The position numbers and the translations under genes are program-made. The notes beneath the pieces were generated by a model. That model was not told the origin of the DNA, ran no database searches, and saw only the letters and a program-made list of their open reading frames with translations. This document shows, piece after piece, positions 13,135 to 20,172 of a DNA stretch of 23,082 nucleotides; the stretch's first letter is position 1, and each line of letters starts with the position of its first letter. This stretch comes from a virus: IMG/VR virus record IMGVR_UViG_3300050821_015826, positions 1 through 23,082 of that record, one strand, 5' to 3'.

Positions 13135-14120
13135 ACGACTTCCTTAACTTCAACCCTGATCTTCCCGAAAGAGTATCTTTCGTGGGGACTCTCCAAATAG
13201 CTTGGGACAGCACGTCAATTGGCTACCTTAAAGAATGTCCGTATAAGTACTATCTCGCAATCGTCGCGGGAATTGTTCCAATGGGAGAGTCGGTTCATCT
13301 TAAATTTGGACTCCTGTACCACGGCGCGCTGGAAGAATATGAAAAAGCGCGGGCGCGTGGCGAAACGCGCGATGATGCTATTGCCTCAGCGGTACACTAT
13401 TGTCTTGTGAATTCTTGGGAACCGCGGCTAAATCGTGGATGGGTATCCGGCCATGAAACTAAGAACCGCTTCACTTTGGTACGGACGGTCGTCGATTATT
13501 TGGACACCTTTAACGACCAAACAGATTCTCTTCGAACGATCCTCCTTCCCAACGGCAAACCGGCAACTGAGTTATCCTTCAACTTTAAAACGAACTACGT
13601 CACTCCATTCGGCTATCCGTATAAACTCTGCGGCCACTTGGATAAAGTCGTCAAAGAGAGAGATGACTTTGAAAACCCCGAAGCGGACCTCCACATTCTT
13701 GACCACAAAACCACTTCCATGCCGTTAAACACCGGTTACTGGAATCAATACAACCCCAACAATCAAGTCTCTCATTATTACCATTCCGGTCAAATAATCT
13801 TCAAAACCCGCGTGCGCGACTTCATTATTGATGCGGCGCGCATCACCGCGAATGCCGATGAATTCGAACGCCGTTCGATTCCCCGAACCGAGTCCCAGCT
13901 CGAAGAGTGGTATAAAGATCTCGGCTGTTGGATCGCGATGGCGGAAGCCTACTCCCAGCAAAATTATTGGCCGAAGAATGAAAAGTCCTGCGTGAAGGGT
14001 TTCATTACTTGTGAATATATTGGGATTTGCCAAAATTGCCCAAGCACAAGGAAGCTTTGGTCCGGAAGTGGCTTCGGTAAGAGAAGTTGGGATCCAATGC
14101 GTATTAGAGGTGAAGAATGA
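13131..14120 (+). CDS. PD-(D/E)XK nuclease, Cas4/RecB-like with Fe-S cysteines
   Basis: The 329-aa protein follows the PDDEXK_1 (RecB/Cas4-type) plan: an early Cys (C36, KECPYKYY), GLLYHGALEEY with H64, LCGHLDKVV with D171, LHILDHKTTS with D191 and K193, the QVSHYY motif with Q212, and a closing cysteine group C287, C294, C300, C303. One early and three or four late cysteines is the pattern that holds a 4Fe-4S cluster in Cas4 and AddB. Such enzymes resect DNA ends and, in phages, feed single strands to recombinases. The Sak4-like ATPase and SSB candidate lie a few genes downstream, which fits. Confidence 0.85.
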   Translation: MNDFLNFNPDLPERVSFVGTLQIAWDSTSIGYLKECPYKYYLAIVAGIVPMGESVHLKFGLLYHGALEEYEKARARGETRDDAIASAVHYCLVNSWEPRLNRGWVSGHETKNRFTLVRTVVDYLDTFNDQTDSLRTILLPNGKPATELSFNFKTNYVTPFGYPYKLCGHLDKVVKERDDFENPEADLHILDHKTTSMPLNTGYWNQYNPNNQVSHYYHSGQIIFKTRVRDFIIDAARITANADEFERRSIPRTESQLEEWYKDLGCWIAMAEAYSQQNYWPKNEKSCVKGFITCEYIGICQNCPSTRKLWSGSGFGKRSWDPMRIRGEE

Positions 14121-14320
14121 AACGTGGCCAAAATACCACTAACCGCCTTCCGACTGACGCCCCAACTGAAAGGGGTTGGTATTACATTAAATTTTGCGGC
14201 GGTTTAATTGAACCGCATTACTTCGACGGCTACGACGTATTCGCCTATGGGCATGAATTTCCGCTCGACTGGAATTCTATCATTTGGTTCGGCCCCGTCG
14301 CAACCTGTATCGAGGCGTAA
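14117..14320 (+). CDS. Small hypothetical protein, 67 aa
   Basis: It starts in an ATGA overlap with the nuclease gene. The product is rich in aromatic residues (GWYYIKF, HYFDGYDVFAYG, DWNSIIWFGP) and looks like a small beta domain. It resembles in style the short DUF551-like phage proteins that end in a W-x-P strand, but I cannot assign it. Probably translated with the nuclease. Confidence 0.6.
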   Translation: MKRGQNTTNRLPTDAPTERGWYYIKFCGGLIEPHYFDGYDVFAYGHEFPLDWNSIIWFGPVATCIEA

Positions 14321-14323
14321 TCC

Positions 14324-14503
14324 ATGGCAAAAGCGTTCGCAAAGCATTGCCCTCCGAAGGACGGTCCAGAGGAAGAACTGTGGCACGGGCCTTCGGCCGA
14401 AGAAATGAAGATGGCGGAACGCCATCGAAAGTGGTTTAGGAAGATAAAGGACAGCTTAAGTTATCGAATTGCATCCCGCAACCGTCGCCTTGTGGGGAAG
14501 TGA
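14324..14503 (+). CDS. Small hypothetical protein, 59 aa
   Basis: The frame from ATG 14324 to TGA 14501-14503 fills the gap between two coupled genes, and its stop overlaps the next start (TGATG). The product is strongly basic in its second half (AERHRKWFRKIKDS, RIASRNRRLVGK), which suggests nucleic-acid contact. No family is recognised and no strong ribosome binding site is seen; position in the tight gene row is the main support. Confidence 0.6.
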   Translation: MAKAFAKHCPPKDGPEEELWHGPSAEEMKMAERHRKWFRKIKDSLSYRIASRNRRLVGK

Positions 14504-14769
14504 TGATAGTCATAGATAAAATTGACGGAAAAGAATGCGTTGTCATTCTTGAACCAGCTTCTTCTGATGAAGCTGGGATGACTTTCAATAGGGTGCTCAC
14601 ATTAACTCCCGCCAATGAAGAGAATATATGGGACGATCTTGTAACTCTTCGAATGTTTGGGCTTGAAGTGACAATTCATGCGGGTGAATTAGAAAAAGCT
14701 GTAAAACAGGCAGAGGTGCTTGGCGGGAAAAAAAGAAATGAAGTTTTGCAAAAGATGGCAATGCTATGA
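14503..14769 (+). CDS. Hypothetical protein, 88 aa
   Basis: The ATG at 14503 is chosen over a GTG at 14500; GGGGA lies just upstream. The product begins with beta-like segments (MIVIDKIDGKECVVILEP) and ends in a helix (GELEKAVKQAEVLGGKKRNE). No motif is recognised. Its DNA is more A+T-rich than the flanking genes. The stop overlaps the Sak4-like gene by four bases. Confidence 0.65.
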   Translation: MIVIDKIDGKECVVILEPASSDEAGMTFNRVLTLTPANEENIWDDLVTLRMFGLEVTIHAGELEKAVKQAEVLGGKKRNEVLQKMAML

Positions 14770-15632
14770 CAGCTCTCGCAGATCTAACCTCCACCGACCG
14801 GGTAAAACTTATGATCCTCGGCCACTCCGGAAGCGGTAAAACCGGAGGCTTAGCTTCTTTAGCTTCTTCCGGCTACCGCCTTTGGATACTCGACTTTGAA
14901 GATGGCGTCCCCATCCTAAAATCTGTCCTTCAAGAACACTACTCCGGAAAAGGTATTGCCAATATTGACGTTCTCCAAATCTCCAACGACTTCAAAGTCG
15001 CGGCTGATAAACTCATTCCAGAAACTAAAGGCTGGAATAAATTCAACAACGCCTTGTCCTCCTGGGATAAGCCTCGCGTTCCTGGCGCTCCATTTTGGGC
15101 TTATTCTCTTGGGGATAATGATGTTATTGTCCTCGACACTCTATCTGGCCTATGTGATCTCGTTCGCGATTACGTCCTCGGACTTAATAGCAGGCTAGAA
15201 TTAGGAGCCAGAATTCAAGACTACAAACAAATGCAGGAACTCTTGGATTTCGCCTTTCGCTCCCTGGCGGGAGACAAGTGTAAAGCCCACTTAATAGTAA
15301 ACGCTCACGTCCAAGATTACCGCGAGGGCGGGGAGACAGTTGATGATCCTAAAAATCCGTCGCAGAAAACTATCGTCGGTGGTAAAGATGTTGGGTTTGC
15401 CCGATCTTCCGGGAAAACGTTTTCCCGTTCCTGTGGACGTTACTTCAACAACGTCCTATATCTTGAGGAAGAGCCCGGACTTCGCGGCTCCGAGAGAATT
15501 TATAACACCCAGCCGAAAGGAATTGTCCGTGTAAAAACTTCATCCCCTTACACCGCAAAACGTTCCTATAAAATTGAAAATGGCCTCGCGGAATTCTTTC
15601 GCGACGTGCGTGGAGGGAAAACTCCGGAATGA
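14766..15632 (+). CDS. Sak4-like RecA-fold ATPase (AAA_24)
   Basis: The 288-aa protein has Walker A GHSGSGKT at 19-26 and Walker B DVIVLDTLSG ending near D124, with a RecA-type core (LWILDFEDG after the P-loop). This is the organisation of the phage AAA_24/Sak4 family, single-strand annealing or RecA-like recombinases. The segment FARSSGKTFSRSCGRYFNNV fits the family's C-terminal half. It follows the nuclease by four genes and precedes the SSB candidate, matching the common phage order nuclease-Sak4-SSB. Start by ATGA overlap. Confidence 0.8.
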   Translation: MTALADLTSTDRVKLMILGHSGSGKTGGLASLASSGYRLWILDFEDGVPILKSVLQEHYSGKGIANIDVLQISNDFKVAADKLIPETKGWNKFNNALSSWDKPRVPGAPFWAYSLGDNDVIVLDTLSGLCDLVRDYVLGLNSRLELGARIQDYKQMQELLDFAFRSLAGDKCKAHLIVNAHVQDYREGGETVDDPKNPSQKTIVGGKDVGFARSSGKTFSRSCGRYFNNVLYLEEEPGLRGSERIYNTQPKGIVRVKTSSPYTAKRSYKIENGLAEFFRDVRGGKTPE

Positions 15633-15808
15633 AAATTATCCCCTTACTTCCTCCGGAAGGAATACTTGAGCTTCGGAGGTTCTGCCTCGACCGAGCAATT
15701 CAGTCCTATTCCATCGGCGAAGCCGATGGTGGTCTTACTGACGACAACGTTGTTTCAACGGCGGAAGCATACGAAAACTATATGCTTCGCGACTACAAAG
15801 GAGAGTAA
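15629..15808 (+). CDS. Small hypothetical protein, 59 aa
   Basis: This short gene starts in an ATGA overlap with the ATPase gene and ends at a TAA three bases before the next ATG. The product (MKIIPLLPPEGILELRRFCL...) is acidic in its second half and lacks known motifs. The tight spacing on both sides supports it. Placement between recombinase and SSB candidate suggests a helper, without proof. Confidence 0.6.
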   Translation: MKIIPLLPPEGILELRRFCLDRAIQSYSIGEADGGLTDDNVVSTAEAYENYMLRDYKGE

Positions 15809-15811
15809 AGA

Positions 15812-16276
15812 ATGACTGAGAAGAGTGTAGAAGATTTCCTTGGTGCAAAGATGGGGACGGTTCCTAAGCCTCCGGTCCTTCCGGCGGGAACCTATCTCGG
15901 AACCATCACGAAGCATGAATTCGTGGATAAGAAGTTCGGTGCGGAAATGACGAAAGCCCTTCGCATCAACATCAAGGTGGCGCAGGCTGAAGCGGACGTA
16001 GAGGAAGAATTGCTGGCGGCGATTGACATGACTCGCCAGTACGTCCAACGCGACTACGCCCTTGACGCCAACGGCCACCGTGCGTTTGACCGCCTCTGCG
16101 TTACTTTGTTCGGCGAGAACGCCGAAGGTGCGGGCCTTGGGGAGTATCTTCCCCTTCTTGTCGGCAAGTCTGTAGTCTTCAAAGTAACCAACACTCGCGG
16201 TTCCAAGCCCGGCGACGATGGAGAATTCCCCATCTTCGTAAACGTGCAGGAGTTGAAGGGACTTCCGCAGGAGTAA
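15812..16276 (+). CDS. Putative ssDNA-binding protein (DUF669-like)
   Basis: The 154-aa protein has the layout LPAGTYLGTITKHEFVDKKF, a long middle with LRINIKVAQAE, and LPLLVGKSVVFKVTNTRG near the end, alternating strands that fit an OB-like fold and recall the DUF669/SSB-like proteins that follow Sak4-type genes in many phages. The assignment rests on this pattern and on position. It lacks an acidic Phe-ended tail, unlike E. coli SSB. GGAG precedes the ATG. A terminator follows the stop, closing this transcription unit. Confidence 0.55.
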   Translation: MTEKSVEDFLGAKMGTVPKPPVLPAGTYLGTITKHEFVDKKFGAEMTKALRINIKVAQAEADVEEELLAAIDMTRQYVQRDYALDANGHRAFDRLCVTLFGENAEGAGLGEYLPLLVGKSVVFKVTNTRGSKPGDDGEFPIFVNVQELKGLPQE

Positions 16277-16282
16277 TGGATT

Positions 16283-16309
16283 GAGGGGGGCGAAAGCCCC
16301 CTTCTTTTT
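16283..16309 (+). terminator. Intrinsic terminator after SSB candidate
   Basis: A nine-pair stem (one G-T pair) of G and C runs with a GAAA loop is followed by five T. It lies seven bases after the SSB candidate's stop. The core 16 bases equal those of the hairpin at 4724-4741. Genes beyond it need read-through or a promoter I could not identify. Confidence 0.88.
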
Positions 16310-16320
16310 GGGAGAAAGTT

Positions 16321-16659
16321 ATGACTGACGCTTACGGTTATCAACAATATCCTGGGCCGCAAACCCCGCCTGACCGTGAACTCTCTAATACCGAGAAGTT
16401 CGATTCCGCTCTCGCCGGAATGGTGAATAAAGAACGCGCGGATATTTACGGCCATCCGCAGGAGAATTTCATCCGTATTCAGCAACTAAAGGACGTAGTT
16501 TTTGAATGCAAAGACGAAGTTCTTCGGGAGGCTCTTGATTCTATCTGCATCAAGATCGCCCGCCTTATCCAATCCCCTTCCCACTTCGACTCTTGGCTGG
16601 ACATAGCTGGCTACGCCCGTTGTGCGGTGATGATACTTGATAGGAGGAATGAGAAGTGA
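16321..16659 (+). CDS. DUF6378-like phage protein
   Basis: The 112-aa product carries the pattern ERADIYGHPQENFIRIQQLK, a middle helix, IKIARLIQSP and SWLDIAGYARCAVMIL, which I know from a phage family usually labelled DUF6378. The family is helical and often found near MazG-like genes, as here, two genes upstream. Its role is unknown; an all-helical nucleotide-pool or MazG-related function is only a guess. GGAGAAAG precedes the ATG. Confidence 0.7.
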   Translation: MTDAYGYQQYPGPQTPPDRELSNTEKFDSALAGMVNKERADIYGHPQENFIRIQQLKDVVFECKDEVLREALDSICIKIARLIQSPSHFDSWLDIAGYARCAVMILDRRNEK

Positions 16660-16859
16660 GCTTCTTTACCAAAGAACAAATAGAGCAAATGGAAAAACAA
16701 AGCAAAGAATTCGACGCTATGGATTACTTAGCTGTGTGCTATCGAGCAATCCAGATGACAGCCGTAGTTGACGATGATTACCCAAGAGTACGCCATAATT
16801 ACGAAAGTGCAGTGCGTGGATTCCTTGAAGCATGCAAAGCCAATGGGAGAGAGGTATGA
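16656..16859 (+). CDS. Small hypothetical protein, 67 aa, GTG start
   Basis: The GTG at 16656 overlaps the previous stop (GTGA) and has AGGAGG eight bases upstream, so the unusual start is well supported. The product is helical and acidic (TKEQIEQMEKQSKEFDAMDY). No motif is recognised. Its stop overlaps the MazG start by four bases. Confidence 0.65.
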   Translation: MSFFTKEQIEQMEKQSKEFDAMDYLAVCYRAIQMTAVVDDDYPRVRHNYESAVRGFLEACKANGREV

Positions 16860-17176
16860 AACTCCTCGAAGAATACTCCCATTTCCACAAGAAAGTAGAA
16901 AACACTCCCCATCACCTGACCCATTTCTCTCGCTCTTTCAACCGATCTCTTCACGCCGCTATTGGCATGTCGGGCGAAGCGTCGGAAGTCCTAGATCTTA
17001 TAAAGAAAACCCTGTACGGGAAGCAGGTTCCTCTTACGAGGGATACTCTTCTCTCCGAACTCGGTGATATCTATTGGTACTTCCACTTGATGATGGACGC
17101 CAACGGGTTGACGCTCAATGAAGTCCTTTCCTTCAACATCGCGAAGCTCTCTAAGCGGTATGAGGAAAAGCTTTGA
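16856..17176 (+). CDS. MazG-like nucleotide pyrophosphohydrolase
   Basis: The 106-aa helical protein has the MazG metal-binding pattern: GEASEVLD with E41 and E44, then LLSELGDIYWYF with E68 and D71. MazG-type enzymes hydrolyse nucleoside triphosphates to monophosphate and pyrophosphate, removing damaged or excess dNTPs, and phage versions may also affect host ppGpp. The ATG at 16856 (ATGA overlap, GAGAGAGG upstream) is preferred to the in-frame ATG at 16832. It couples to the UDG-exonuclease gene through another overlap. Confidence 0.85.
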   Translation: MKLLEEYSHFHKKVENTPHHLTHFSRSFNRSLHAAIGMSGEASEVLDLIKKTLYGKQVPLTRDTLLSELGDIYWYFHLMMDANGLTLNEVLSFNIAKLSKRYEEKL

Positions 17177-18213
17177 CCGTTCCCGGCGTCGGCCCCAAGC
17201 CGTGCAAGATTATGTTCGTTGCCGAAGCTCCCGGAAAGGAAGAAGATGAAGCCGAACTCCCTCTCGTCGGTTCCTCCGGTCGTCTCTTCAACCAAACCCT
17301 TCAATTGGTCGGCATCTCCCGCCCTTCCTGCTACATAACCAATGTCATTCAGGAACGCCCGCCTAATAATGATATCCTCAAATTCTGCGTCGGCAAGAAA
17401 GACCTCCCGCCGACTTATCTTTATTCGCCTGTGGCTAAAGGGAAATACTTGCACCCCGACTATCTATCTTCTTTGCCGAGACTCGCTAGGGAAATTCGTG
17501 AAGCCGATCCCAATGTCATCGTCGCAATGGGCAATCTCTCTACTTGGGCGCTCTTGGGGGCTGTCGGTATTTCAAAGATACGTGGTGCCGTTGCTGCTTG
17601 TTCGCTTGTTTCTGGTAAGAAGGTTATCCCTACGTACCATCCGGCTTTTGTTCTGCGCGCTTGGCACGAAAGAATAACCTTCAATATGGACCTTCAGAAA
17701 GCTCTTCGGGAGAGTGAGTTTCCGGAAATCCGAAGAGAAGAACGAGTTGTCGCCATTGAACCAGACCTTCAAGATATCCGAAATTGGATAACGGAGAACC
17801 ATGATGCTGAAATTATTTCCGCGGACATTGAAACAGCGGATGGCTTTATCACTTGTATCTCTTTTGCCGCTTCGCGATCCAGTTCAATTGTCGTTCCTTT
17901 TCGCGATATGCGCAAATCTGACGGTAATTATTGGGCTGATATTGATAGCGAGATTTGTGCATGGAAGTTGGTAGAAGAAATCCTTTGCCTTCCGGGCCAG
18001 AAGCTTTTCCAGAATGGTTGCTACGATTTACAGTACTTGTTCCGCACGGGCCTTACAGTCAGAAACTGCACCGCCGATACGATGCTGTTGCACCATTCTC
18101 TTTACCCCGAGATGAAGAAAAGCCTTGGCTACATGGGTAGTTTATACTGCAATGAAGCTTCCTGGAAATTGATGCACCGCAGGAGCGGTGAGGAACTGAA
18201 GAAGGAGGAATAA
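17173..18213 (+). CDS. Uracil-DNA glycosylase domain fused to a partial PolA 3'-5' exonuclease
   Basis: Residues 10-190 follow the family 4/SPO1-type UDG plan: FVAEAPGKEEDEAELPLVG, YITNVIQERPP, VIVAMGN and the closing TYHPAFVLR (H156). The N-terminal CxxC that binds the Fe-S cluster in family 4 enzymes is missing. Residues 210-346 are the start of a PolA-type proofreading exonuclease: ISADIET (D218, E220; Exo I) and FQNGCYDLQYL (N281, D285; Exo II). The protein then ends, before Exo III, which is found at the start of the polymerase at 18640. UDG fused to Pol A is known in phage SPO1; here it is cut into two genes. It starts at TTG, overlapping the MazG stop (TTGA). Confidence 0.85.
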   Translation: MTVPGVGPKPCKIMFVAEAPGKEEDEAELPLVGSSGRLFNQTLQLVGISRPSCYITNVIQERPPNNDILKFCVGKKDLPPTYLYSPVAKGKYLHPDYLSSLPRLAREIREADPNVIVAMGNLSTWALLGAVGISKIRGAVAACSLVSGKKVIPTYHPAFVLRAWHERITFNMDLQKALRESEFPEIRREERVVAIEPDLQDIRNWITENHDAEIISADIETADGFITCISFAASRSSSIVVPFRDMRKSDGNYWADIDSEICAWKLVEEILCLPGQKLFQNGCYDLQYLFRTGLTVRNCTADTMLLHHSLYPEMKKSLGYMGSLYCNEASWKLMHRRSGEELKKEE

Positions 18214-18389
18214 TGAGCGTTTGCAAAACTGCCATGCGCCGCCGTGCGCAGGCTAAGAATGGCTACCGCCACATCCACGCGAAAGCCCGTCCGCACTTCA
18301 CCAAGGCCGATGCAGGCGTTGCCGCCCGTAGGCTTGCGGCCAAGGTTGACCGCCAGAAATCCATGATCGCACGGAAAGGATCTAAGTAA
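18213..18389 (+). CDS. Small very basic protein, 58 aa
   Basis: GGAGG upstream and a TAATG overlap support the ATG at 18213; the stop overlaps the next start in the same way. The product (MSVCKTAMRRRAQAKNGYRH...) is full of Arg, Lys and His and should bind nucleic acid or act as a charge-neutralising subunit. It stands between the two halves of the split polymerase. No family recognised. Confidence 0.7.
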   Translation: MSVCKTAMRRRAQAKNGYRHIHAKARPHFTKADAGVAARRLAAKVDRQKSMIARKGSK

Positions 18390-18649
18390 TGAGATACCTA
18401 GTAGTCCTTACTAGCTGCACTAACAATGAAAGTGACATAGTTATTATTGAGTCTGGTTGTTCCCTTCGACAGTTAGCGCAGGATTTAGTGGACCATAAAG
18501 TAATACTCTACACCAGAGTTTACCAAAAATTCATTCCACCAAAAAAAGAAGATGGACCTTATGCCGCAGGAAAGTATGAAGAGAGTACAAAATCCATTAT
18601 CCTCACAACTTCTAATATAGTTTCTATAGAAGAAAAAGAATGCGACTAA
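18389..18649 (+). CDS. Hypothetical protein, 86 aa, between polymerase halves
   Basis: The ATG overlaps the previous stop (TAATG) and the last 10 bases overlap the polymerase gene. The product starts with a strand (MRYLVVLTSC) and looks like a small alpha/beta domain. Its DNA is clearly more A+T-rich than the genes on both sides, which suggests it arrived separately. No motif is recognised. Confidence 0.68.
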   Translation: MRYLVVLTSCTNNESDIVIIESGCSLRQLAQDLVDHKVILYTRVYQKFIPPKKEDGPYAAGKYEESTKSIILTTSNIVSIEEKECD

Positions 18650-20172
18650 TTCAAACCTCCACCCTCAATCCAAAAAATCTCTCCCCCTTCGACGAACTCC
18701 AAATCTACAATGGGCTGGACTCCCCCATAACCCTTGAAATTTACGAAAAACTTCCTCGCAAAGATAACTCCACCTATCTTTTTGAAATCGCTCTCCAAGC
18801 GCCTATCCTTGAAATGATGATGAGAGGGATAAAAGTTGATGTACCAGCCAGAACAGCGGCGAGAGCAGAAGTCCTCGCCAAGATTGTATCCTACGAGGAA
18901 CTTCTCGACTACTTTGGTGAAAGGTTGGAGTTACTGCCAGTCAAGAAGGTTAAACGTGACGCGGGCGAGCACGTCCCTAAGTTTCTTAACTCCCGTTCCG
19001 GGCCTCAACTGAAGTCCTTTTTCTATGACTATCTCGGAATTCCGCCCATTAAAGTCTACGCGGCGGGCGACGTTTCCCTCCCAATGGACGAGGCGGTACT
19101 TACTAAGCTCAAGGAATACACCTTGGCCCGCCCTGTGGCCGTGCTTGTACTTGAAATCCGCAGGTTACAGGAGGAATATAAGAGGTTGAAGAGTGACATA
19201 TCTTCCGACGGCCGCGCCCACACTACTTACTCCATTGGAGTTACTACAACAGGAAGACTTGCTTCATCCAGTTGGATTGATGATACGTCTCAAAACCTGC
19301 AAAACGTCGCCGAGGAATTACGACATGTGTATGTGGCCGATCCCGGCTGGAAGATGGGCTCTATCGACAAAGAGCAAGCGGAAAGCAGGATAGTCGGCTG
19401 GATTTGTGGAACTCTCTTCGGTGATTGGAAATACCTAGACTTTTGCGAGAACCGCGATGTACACACTTATGTTGTTCGGTTGGTTTGGCCTGAGTTGCCT
19501 TGGACTGGTGATGATAAATCCGACAAGAAACTCGCTTCTGATAAGAAGCACCCCCTTGCTACTCATGGTCTTTCTCTTAGAGATAAATGTAAGCGTATTG
19601 GGCATGGCGCTAATTATTATGGCACTAACCGCACTCTAGCTGCAGAAACCTTTCTTCCGGAACGGAAGGTCGGCGAAGCCGTTGAGATTTATTTCGATGA
19701 ATTCAAGGGAATTCAAAAGTGGCAAAATTACGTAATCGACCGGATAAAAAACGAGGAACCCATTATTACTCCTTTTGGTTGGTCGCGTCGTTTTCTAAAA
19801 CATCCAAAATCATCCTCAACGTGGCGGGAAGCTATCGCCCACGGCCCCCAAAGTGCTATCGCACATATGACCAATTTAGGGTTGTTCAACGTTTGGTCTT
19901 TCTTCGGCCATCGCATCCGTCTTCTGTTGCAGAACCACGATAACATCGTATTCCTCTTCCGGGAAGATGACGACGAAGATTACATCATGTCTAACGCCAT
20001 GAAACAATTTGAAGTACCGCTGCGTTGCAGCGCCAGAACAATGACAATCCCCGGCGACGCCTACGTCGGATATAATTGGGGCTACAGGAAAGAAGTAAAG
20101 GATGACGCAGGAAACATCACCTCCATCCTCAACCCTTCCGGCCTCGTCCATTGGGAAGGGAGATTGGATTGA
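18640..20172 (+). CDS. Family A DNA polymerase, polymerase domain with Exo III remnant
   Basis: The 510-aa protein begins with the end of a proofreading domain, YNGLD at 23-27 (the YxxxD of Exo III), and then the polymerase core. Motif A is IDKEQAESR with D243; motif B is R314-DKC-K318-RIG-H322-GANYYG; motif C is NHDNIVF with D434. Compared with E. coli Pol I, the Phe at 762 is His and the Glu after the motif C Asp is Asn; both catalytic Asp residues remain. It synthesises phage DNA and must pair with the product at 17173 to have a complete exonuclease site. Its ATG lies inside the previous gene, with a weak GAAGAAAA site upstream. Confidence 0.92.
   Translation: MRLIQTSTLNPKNLSPFDELQIYNGLDSPITLEIYEKLPRKDNSTYLFEIALQAPILEMMMRGIKVDVPARTAARAEVLAKIVSYEELLDYFGERLELLPVKKVKRDAGEHVPKFLNSRSGPQLKSFFYDYLGIPPIKVYAAGDVSLPMDEAVLTKLKEYTLARPVAVLVLEIRRLQEEYKRLKSDISSDGRAHTTYSIGVTTTGRLASSSWIDDTSQNLQNVAEELRHVYVADPGWKMGSIDKEQAESRIVGWICGTLFGDWKYLDFCENRDVHTYVVRLVWPELPWTGDDKSDKKLASDKKHPLATHGLSLRDKCKRIGHGANYYGTNRTLAAETFLPERKVGEAVEIYFDEFKGIQKWQNYVIDRIKNEEPIITPFGWSRRFLKHPKSSSTWREAIAHGPQSAIAHMTNLGLFNVWSFFGHRIRLLLQNHDNIVFLFREDDDEDYIMSNAMKQFEVPLRCSARTMTIPGDAYVGYNWGYRKEVKDDAGNITSILNPSGLVHWEGRLD

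Noticed and set aside
17173-20172. Polymerase split as a sequencing error
   Set aside because: Two intact, coupled genes of 58 and 86 codons lie in the gap, so a single base error cannot explain it.
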